Source: Clostridia bacterium (GTDB lineage Bacteria > Bacillota > Clostridia > Oscillospirales > Acutalibacteraceae). From it: a DNA stretch of 10,817 nucleotides. Where the stretch lies: positions 1 through 10,817 of the forward strand of contig JAILDS010000014.1 in assembly GCA_024689165.1 (NCBI GenBank), in the 5' to 3' direction. This document shows positions 5,952 through 10,817 of this stretch, one piece after another; positions within the stretch are counted from its first letter, which is position 1; each line of letters begins with the position of its first letter. A program made the translations under genes and the position numbers. The notes beneath the pieces were generated by a model, which was not told where the DNA came from, searched no databases, and saw only the letters and a list, made by a program, of their open reading frames with translations.

Positions 5952-7919
5952 GTGAAACAGGCAAAATGGATCTGGTATCCGGGTGAGTTCGAATGCTTCC
6001 ACCATATGCTGCTGTCGATGAGACGGCAGGAGAAGGGCTGCGATTATCCCTGCGTCTGGCCTGTCGCCAGGCCGGAGGTCAGCGCGCGGTTCCAGAAGAC
6101 CTTTACCGCGGAGCGGGACGGCAGTTTTACCGTCGTGACCCATGGCAAGGGCATGGTGCGCCTCGGGAACGCGCTCCGGCGCGTCAACGAGCCGATCGCG
6201 GTCAAGGCCGGAACGCATGAGCTCGTTGTGGAGCTCTTTGACCTGCAGACGTTCCCGTCGCTGTTCATCGACTCCGGTATCCTGACAACGGACGAAAGCT
6301 GGACGGCCGAGCGCTACGACGCGAAGCAGGTCTCAGCGGCCTGTGAACCCGCGTTTTGCTCCGCGTCGGACGATCCTTCTGTGTTCCCGTTCCGCTATCG
6401 GGAACTGACGCCCGTTTCCGTCGAGCCGATCGAAAACGGCGTTCTCTATGATTTCGGGCAGGAACAGTTCGGCCCGGTCGATATAACGATACCGGCGTAC
6501 GCATCGATCACGCTCGTCTACGGCGAAAGCCGTGAAGAGGCGCTGGACCCCGACAATGCGATCATCCGGGAAACGCTGAGCTCCTCCGACGCGCCGACTC
6601 GTCCCGGGAGGGCGTTCCGTTATATCGCCGTGTCCGGCGACGGGGCAGAGGACGTGCGGCTTCAGGCGCGGCTCGAATATCTTCCTATCGAAGACAAGGC
6701 CTCGTTCGAGTCGGACGAACCGGGTCTGAACGACGTCTGGGCGCTTTGCGCGCGCACCTTCCACCTGAACACGCGGGAATTCTTCCTCGACGGCATAAAG
6801 CGCGACCGCTGGGTCTGGTCGGGCGACGCCTATCAGTCCTTCATGATATCGCGGTATCTGTACAACGACCCGTCCGTGACTGAGCGGACCATCACGGCGC
6901 TGCTCGGCAAGCCGCCATACCGGCGGCACGTCAACACCATAAACGATTATTCCGCGTATCTGATCATCTCCGTTTGGGAGCATTACGAAGCCACGGGCAG
7001 ACTTGCTTTTGTGCGGCGCGTCTGGGAAAACGTCAGGGCGCTGTATGATTTCATTCTGTCGCGGCTGGATGAAAACGGCTTCGCGGTGCGGCGCGACGGC
7101 GACTGGATATTCGTGGACTGGGGCGTGCTCGACAAGGAGGGCCCCGTCTGCTTCGAACAGATCGTGCTCTGGCAGGCGCACCGTTCCATGGCGCGGCTCT
7201 GTGAAGTGATGGGCGAGGACGACGTTTATACCGCTCGGGCGGACGCGCTGAAAGAGAAGATACTTCGCAGCTTCTGGGATGAGGAAAAGGGCGCGTTCAT
7301 CGATTCGTTCACGTCCGGCAGACGCTTCGTGACCCGCCAGACCAACATTTTTGCGCTCCTTTACGGTCTGGTGCAGGGCGAACAAAAACGGAAAGTGATC
7401 GAAAACGCGCTTCTGACGCCAGATCTGCCGGCCATCACTACGCCGTATTTCAAGCTCTATGAGCTCCTCGCGCTGTGCGAAGCCGGAGAGGTCGCCGCCG
7501 CGCAGGACTACGTCGCCTCCTACTGGGGAGGCATGCTGCGCGAGGGCGCGACCTCCGTCTGGGAAGCATACGACCCGACTCAGACCGGCTCAGAACACTA
7601 CGCCATGTACGGCTCTCCATACGGCAAATCGCTTTGCCACGCCTGGGGCAGCGGGCCGATCCTGCTGCTGTGCCGCTACGTGGCAGGCGTAAAGCCGACC
7701 GGCGTCGGCGGAAAGACCTTCCGCGTCGCGCCGGCCCCCGGCAGCTACCGCGCGTTTTCCATGGCGGTGCCCGTCGGGGACGGGAACATCGTTGTCACCT
7801 ATGACGCGCCGACCGTGACCGTATGCGCGAGCGTGCCCGGAGGAGTCTTCTTTGACGGAAAGACCGAAACGCCGCTGAAAGCGGGTAAGACGTACTCGTT
7901 TACTCTGTCCGGCTCCTGA
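5952..7919 (+). CDS. GH78-like alpha-L-rhamnosidase-family glycosidase, cytoplasmic
   Basis: A six-hairpin glycosidase related to bacterial alpha-L-rhamnosidases (GH78), 655 residues. It starts at GTG 5952 with AAGGAG 7-8 bp before. An N-terminal beta-sandwich region (about 1-240) is followed by the alpha/alpha barrel (about 250-575) and a C-terminal beta domain (about 580-655, with GKTFRVAPAPGSYRAF). Key motifs are DGIKRDRWVWSGD (280-292), RDGDWIFVDWG in mid-barrel, GATSVWEAYDP with E538 as probable general base, and SLCHAWGSGP. Compared with classic GH78 (RDERxGWTGD), the general-acid Glu position aligns with D285. This variant recurs in relatives as I recall, and may mean a different substrate. 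No signal peptide is present. It is 53 bp downstream of the mannosidase, so the two probably work in sequence on an imported glycan. Rhamnose specificity is a family-level guess. Confidence 0.85.
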   Translation: MKQAKWIWYPGEFECFHHMLLSMRRQEKGCDYPCVWPVARPEVSARFQKTFTAERDGSFTVVTHGKGMVRLGNALRRVNEPIAVKAGTHELVVELFDLQTFPSLFIDSGILTTDESWTAERYDAKQVSAACEPAFCSASDDPSVFPFRYRELTPVSVEPIENGVLYDFGQEQFGPVDITIPAYASITLVYGESREEALDPDNAIIRETLSSSDAPTRPGRAFRYIAVSGDGAEDVRLQARLEYLPIEDKASFESDEPGLNDVWALCARTFHLNTREFFLDGIKRDRWVWSGDAYQSFMISRYLYNDPSVTERTITALLGKPPYRRHVNTINDYSAYLIISVWEHYEATGRLAFVRRVWENVRALYDFILSRLDENGFAVRRDGDWIFVDWGVLDKEGPVCFEQIVLWQAHRSMARLCEVMGEDDVYTARADALKEKILRSFWDEEKGAFIDSFTSGRRFVTRQTNIFALLYGLVQGEQKRKVIENALLTPDLPAITTPYFKLYELLALCEAGEVAAAQDYVASYWGGMLREGATSVWEAYDPTQTGSEHYAMYGSPYGKSLCHAWGSGPILLLCRYVAGVKPTGVGGKTFRVAPAPGSYRAFSMAVPVGDGNIVVTYDAPTVTVCASVPGGVFFDGKTETPLKAGKTYSFTLSGS

Positions 7920-7921
7920 CC

Positions 7922-7955
7922 GAAGGGCAGGCACCCTGTCTTCACTGCTGCAGCA
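7922..7955 (+). promoter_or_regulatory. Hairpin and 10-bp palindrome after the glycosidase operon
   Basis: GAAG/CTTC and CAGG/CCTG (7922-7943) can form a hairpin with a small internal loop just after the glycosidase stop. There is no T-run, so termination is doubtful and read-through into the next gene is possible. TGCTGCAGCA (7946-7955) is a perfect palindrome. It occupies the place where a -35 box would be for the TATAAT at 7974, so it is a candidate regulator-binding site. Confidence 0.3.
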
Positions 7956-7973
7956 AAATCTCGGGAGAGGTTT

Positions 7974-7979
7974 TATAAT
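7974..7979 (+). promoter_or_regulatory. Probable -10 box (TATAAT) of the MBL-fold gene
   Basis: A perfect TATAAT, again continuing as TATAATAA, stands 26 bp before the ATG at 8006 and gives a short leader of about 20 nt. No recognisable -35 lies at 16-18 bp spacing. CCGG follows at nearly the same distance as after the TATAAT at 1877. Confidence 0.5.
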
Positions 7980-8005
7980 AATCGATCCGGCAAGGATGAT
8001 GACCC

Positions 8006-9040
8006 ATGAAAATCAGAGCCCTTATTTCCGTGTTTTTGGTACTGACGCTCCTGTTCGCGCTGGCCGCGCCGTCTCTTGCCGCCGCGACGGGACAGGCCGC
8101 GGCTGCGGAGTCCGCCGATTTCGGCACGAGGATCGCCGACTTTTTCAAAAGCCTGTCTGAAAAGATCAAAGCGCTGTTTTCGCAGATCAAGTATTATTTT
8201 CAGGTGAAGAAAGAAAAGGTGCCGAACACGATGGGCAAAAACGCGATCCACATGCTGCGATCCGTTGAAAACACGATCTCCGACAGCTTTATTATCACGA
8301 CTGAGGACGGCAAGGTGATCGTGATCGACGGCGGGCACACGTTTGAAACGGACTATTTTATCCAGTACCTGAAGGCCGTCACCGGTAAAAGAGTGCCGAA
8401 CGTCGACGCCTGGTTCCTGAGCCACCCGCACAACGATCATGTGCAGATCTTCTATGAGGTCGCGGAGAACCGGACAAGACAGGTCACGTTCGACAAGGTC
8501 CTGCTCAACTACGCGCCGTATGAGCTCTACGAATCCCGTTCGCAGGAGGAGGGAATGCAGATGGTCGGCGAGTTCGACCGTATCAGCAAATCTTTCCCGG
8601 AGAAGGTGCAGATACTTGATACCGGCGACGAGTTCGGCATCGGCGCGGCAAAGATCACCGTGCTCTATACCGCGGACACCTCCTTTATCGACGTAAACGA
8701 GCATTCCGTTATTTTTCGCATGGATCTCGGAGGCAAAAGCGTCATGTTCACCGGCGACGCGCAGGTGAACGCCGGCAACAAGACGCTCGCCGAATGGGAG
8801 GGCAGCGGCCTTGTGAAATGCGACATCTGCAAGATGGCGCACCACGGGCAGGACGGCGTTGACCGCAGCTTCTATGAAGCCGTCGCGCCGGAGATCTGCC
8901 TTTGGCCGACGCCGACGTGGGTCTGGGACAACACGAACGGCAACCTGAAAACGCTTGAGGTCCGCGGCTGGATGGAAGAACTCGGCGTAAAACAGAATTA
9001 CGTTGCGTGGGAAGGCTCGCAGGTCATTTATCTGAACTGA
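8006..9040 (+). CDS. Secreted metallo-beta-lactamase-fold hydrolase
   Basis: A 344-residue exported member of the metallo-beta-lactamase superfamily, most like the lone MBL domains related to the ComEC/Rec2 C-terminus. Residues 1-27 are a signal peptide (MKIR, hydrophobic core, PSLAAA); there is no lipobox Cys. An amphipathic Phe/Lys helix follows (37-66). The MBL domain covers about 75-344: VIVIDGG, SHPHNDHV (metal ligands H140, H142, D144, H145), MFTGDAQ (D251) and KMAHHGQ (H279/H280). The metal site is complete, so it should be an active hydrolase outside the membrane; its substrate (nucleotide, phosphodiester or other) cannot be told. AAGGA (7992-7996) sets the start at 8006. It has its own TATAAT box and is followed by a terminator at 9085. 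No competence genes are nearby to support a DNA-uptake role. Confidence 0.88.
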   Translation: MKIRALISVFLVLTLLFALAAPSLAAATGQAAAAESADFGTRIADFFKSLSEKIKALFSQIKYYFQVKKEKVPNTMGKNAIHMLRSVENTISDSFIITTEDGKVIVIDGGHTFETDYFIQYLKAVTGKRVPNVDAWFLSHPHNDHVQIFYEVAENRTRQVTFDKVLLNYAPYELYESRSQEEGMQMVGEFDRISKSFPEKVQILDTGDEFGIGAAKITVLYTADTSFIDVNEHSVIFRMDLGGKSVMFTGDAQVNAGNKTLAEWEGSGLVKCDICKMAHHGQDGVDRSFYEAVAPEICLWPTPTWVWDNTNGNLKTLEVRGWMEELGVKQNYVAWEGSQVIYLN

Positions 9041-9084
9041 CGACGATCAGACCCTGAACCGGACCGATCTGCGTATGATCCAGA

Positions 9085-9114
9085 CCGGGGCGCCTCGGAG
9101 CGTCCCGGTTTTTT
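9085..9114 (+). terminator. Rho-independent terminator after the MBL-fold gene
   Basis: CCGGGGCGC (9085-9093) pairs with GCGTCCCGG (9100-9108), a nine-pair stem with one G-U pair and the 6-nt loop CTCGGA. Six T bases follow (9109-9114). The -35 box of the next promoter begins at 9116, so terminator and promoter are back to back. Confidence 0.92.
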
Positions 9115-9115
9115 C

Positions 9116-9145
9116 TTGACTAACCGTGAGTGTTTGTGGTACACT
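9116..9145 (+). promoter_or_regulatory. Strong promoter for the cyclase-like/SDR operon
   Basis: TTGACT (9116-9121, five of six to consensus), an 18-bp spacer, and TACACT (9140-9145) preceded by TG at 9137-9138, which makes an extended -10 (TGGTACACT). This is the best promoter in the window. Transcription should start near 9152, leaving a leader of about 80 nt. ATACAC (9163-9168) and GTGTAT (9189-9194) could pair in that leader. Confidence 0.8.
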
Positions 9146-9146
9146 C
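9128..9146. promoter_or_regulatory. Candidate operator GAGTGT-N7-ACACTC over the promoter
   Basis: GAGTGT (9128-9133) and ACACTC (9141-9146) are perfect inverted copies, 19 bp overall. They cover the spacer and the whole -10 box, the classic place for a repressor dimer. No repressor gene is visible in the window. Part of the right arm is the -10 itself, which lowers its independent weight. Confidence 0.45.
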
Positions 9147-9231
9147 TCCGTGCGTAGACAAAATACACGTTATGTTGCTTTCACGGCGGTGTATCTGCAG
9201 CACAAGATCATATTATCCGGAGGTATTCTGA

Positions 9232-10368
9232 ATGGCAAATGTCAGCGCGATTTCCAGAAACGAGTGGATGCTCAGGGGCCCTCTCGCCGAAAAGGGCTAC
9301 GACTGGTGGTGGCATTCCCTGACCGCGGTCAGCGAAAAAACCGGTGAGAAAAAACCGTTTTACATCGAGTTTTTCACCTGCAACCCCGGCTACGCCGAAA
9401 AGGAGCCCGTGATCGTCTGGAACGACAAGCTTGCCCGCGACTCGGGCAAAAAACCGAGCTACCTGATGGTCAACGTCGGTTTCTGGGGCGAAAAACACGG
9501 TCAGCTCCACCGTTTCTTCTCTCTCAGGGACGTGGATATCCACGCCGACCCGCCGTTTTCCGTGACGGCGGACGACTGTTACTGCGATGAAACACACACC
9601 CGCGGTAAGGTCAAGGTCACAAAAAAAGACGCGAAGGCGCACCCGGAGTGGATGTGCGACGCAGGCGAAATGCGGTGGGACCTCAAAATCGACAAAAAGA
9701 TCGCCTTCAACGTCGGCTACGGCGCGAGCAGGTTCTTCAGAAAGATAAACGCCTTTGAGATGTTCTGGCACGCAGAGGGCATGAAGACCGCCTACGAGGG
9801 GAATATCTGGCTCGACGGCGAAAAATACGTCGTCACGCCCGAGACCTGCAACGGCTACGCGGACAAGAACTGGGGCGGCGATTTCACGAGCCCGTGGGTC
9901 TGGCTGTCGAGCAATGACCTGACGAGCAAAAAGACCGGCAAAAAGCTTGAGAACAGCGTTTTTGAGATCGGCGGCGGCAGGCCCAAGATCTATTTCCTCG
10001 CCCTTGAGCGCAAGCTCCTCGGCGCGTTCTACTACGAGGGGAAGAACTATGAGTTCAACTTCTCCAAATTCTGGACCGGCTCCACGACGAAATTCGACTG
10101 CGAGGAGACCGACGACGAGATCCGCTGGCACGTCGTCCAGACGACGCTGACCGCTAAGATGGACACCCGCATATCCTGCAAAAAGAGCGAGATGCTCAAC
10201 ATCAACTATGAGGCGCCGAACGGGACGAAGCGGCACAACCGCCTATGGAACGGCGGCACCGGTACGGGCACCATCGAGCTCTACGAGCGCAGGGGCGGCC
10301 GCTGGGAGCTCGTCGACGAGGTCTACGCCGAGGGCATCGGCTGCGAGTACGGCGAATACGACAAATGA
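9232..10368 (+). CDS. Tocopherol-cyclase-like family protein
   Basis: A 378-residue protein resembling the tocopherol cyclase-like family, a two-part lipocalin-type beta-barrel fold related to AttH/CrtC proteins. The recognisable core is FWHAEGM (178-184), then GYADKNWG (208-215) followed by SPWVWL (220-225), with W, H, D and N residues typical of the family. The N-terminus (RGPLAEKGYDWWWHSL) also fits. There is no signal peptide or membrane helix. Plant and cyanobacterial members close the chromanol ring of vitamin E; an anaerobic Firmicute should not make tocopherol, so the substrate here is probably another hydrophobic prenyl-, quinone- or lipid-like molecule. The start follows GGAGG (about 9221-9225). 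A dehydrogenase begins 21 bp after the stop, pointing to a two-step conversion. Family assignment is from remembered motifs; activity is unknown. Confidence 0.75.
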   Translation: MANVSAISRNEWMLRGPLAEKGYDWWWHSLTAVSEKTGEKKPFYIEFFTCNPGYAEKEPVIVWNDKLARDSGKKPSYLMVNVGFWGEKHGQLHRFFSLRDVDIHADPPFSVTADDCYCDETHTRGKVKVTKKDAKAHPEWMCDAGEMRWDLKIDKKIAFNVGYGASRFFRKINAFEMFWHAEGMKTAYEGNIWLDGEKYVVTPETCNGYADKNWGGDFTSPWVWLSSNDLTSKKTGKKLENSVFEIGGGRPKIYFLALERKLLGAFYYEGKNYEFNFSKFWTGSTTKFDCEETDDEIRWHVVQTTLTAKMDTRISCKKSEMLNINYEAPNGTKRHNRLWNGGTGTGTIELYERRGGRWELVDEVYAEGIGCEYGEYDK

Positions 10369-10389
10369 TTTGGGAAAGGGACAGATAAA

Positions 10390-10817
10390 ATGATTCGATA
10401 TAAAAACATCGTGCTCACGGGCGCGTCGAGCGGTATCGGCTTCCAGGTGCTCAGGCTCCTCGCCAAGGACGGAACGAACAAAATACTGGCGGTGTCCCGC
10501 CACGCGGAGCAGCTTCTCAAAAGCTACGCAGACAACGTGTTCCCGTTCAACTCGGACGTTTCGAACGCCGCCGGCGTGGACGCCGTCTTCGATAAGGCCG
10601 CCGAGGTCTTCGACGGCGAGAAGATAGATATTTTTTACGCCAACGCCGGCTTCCCTTACTACGAGGAATACAATTACGAGGACTGGAAGAGGGTCGAGAT
10701 CATGTTCGAGACCAACACCATAGGCCCGATCTACACCTATTCGAAATACCTGCACCACCTCAACGGGCAGCCCGGGCATCTGGCTTATACCGTCAGCGCG
10801 ATAGGGCAGATGGCGAT
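10390..10817 (+). CDS. Short-chain dehydrogenase/reductase, N-terminal part (3' end outside window)
   Basis: A Rossmann-fold SDR, with 142 complete codons visible before the window ends. The nucleotide-binding motif is TGASSGIG (10-17), preceded by a hydrophobic strand. SRH at 36-38 places Arg37 after the second strand, which suggests NADP(H) rather than NAD(H). D56 fits the adenine-contact position, and NAG (85-87), N109 (ETN) and S136 (YTVSA) are the classic structural and catalytic positions; the YxxxK pair lies beyond the window. The ATG at 10390 follows AAAGGGA at good distance. It is 21 bp after the tocopherol-cyclase-like gene with no terminator between, so it is very likely co-transcribed and may reduce or oxidise the same substrate. 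SDRs are very varied, so the substrate cannot be named. Confidence 0.92.
   Translation, partial: MIRYKNIVLTGASSGIGFQVLRLLAKDGTNKILAVSRHAEQLLKSYADNVFPFNSDVSNAAGVDAVFDKAAEVFDGEKIDIFYANAGFPYYEEYNYEDWKRVEIMFETNTIGPIYTYSKYLHHLNGQPGHLAYTVSAIGQMA

Noticed and set aside
6333..7385. Long minus-strand open frame (350 codons) opposite the GH78-like gene
   Set aside because: Shadow caused by codon bias; product is Arg/Val/His-rich without recognisable domains.
7973..8845. Minus-strand open frame (290 codons) opposite the MBL-fold gene
   Set aside because: The + strand carries signal peptide and complete metal-binding motifs; the antisense product shows nothing.
9163..9194. Inverted repeat ATACAC/GTGTAT in the leader of the last operon as a riboswitch
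   Set aside because: Six pairs across a 20-nt loop is easily chance, and no known riboswitch core is visible.
9208..10236. Minus-strand open frame (342 codons) opposite the tocopherol-cyclase-like gene
   Set aside because: No family features or start signals, and the + strand gene has a strong promoter, ribosome site and motifs.

Overview
The window looks like a piece of chromosome from a high-GC member of the Clostridia, most likely an Oscillospiraceae-type gut anaerobe. The clues are strong GGAGG-type ribosome sites, TATAAT promoters, a NarL-type two-component pair, cytoplasmic glycosidases of gut type, and small secreted proteins with Phe/Lys-rich helices. All supported genes read on the + strand. 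The taxonomy is inferred from style only and no marker gene is present.

Layout: (1) 1-1832, the 3' part of a membrane sensor histidine kinase followed 17 bp later by its NarL/LuxR-type response regulator. (2) 1833-2795, a separate unit with its own TATAAT box and Rho-independent terminator. It encodes a small secreted protein with a duplicated domain and a Phe-rich amphipathic C-terminal helix. (3) 2796-7919, a 247-bp non-coding leader, then a probable two-gene glycosidase operon: a GH38 alpha-mannosidase and a GH78-like six-hairpin glycosidase. Neither has a signal peptide, so both should act on imported oligosaccharides in the cytoplasm. (4) 7920-9115, a secreted metallo-beta-lactamase-fold protein with its own promoter and terminator. 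(5) 9116 to the end, a strong promoter overlapped by a near-ideal operator. It drives a tocopherol-cyclase-like protein and, 21 bp downstream, a short-chain dehydrogenase cut off by the window end.

Two links between units stand out. The two secreted proteins (1950-2642 and 8006-9040) share a 22-residue ungapped Phe/Lys helix motif. Their genes also share similar promoter layout and an identical 15-nt terminator arm. In addition, the last unit pairs a lipocalin-like tocopherol-cyclase homologue with a probable NADP-dependent reductase, in an organism not expected to make tocopherol. That is the best candidate here for an undescribed pathway. No tRNA, rRNA, CRISPR array, insertion sequence or phage gene was seen.
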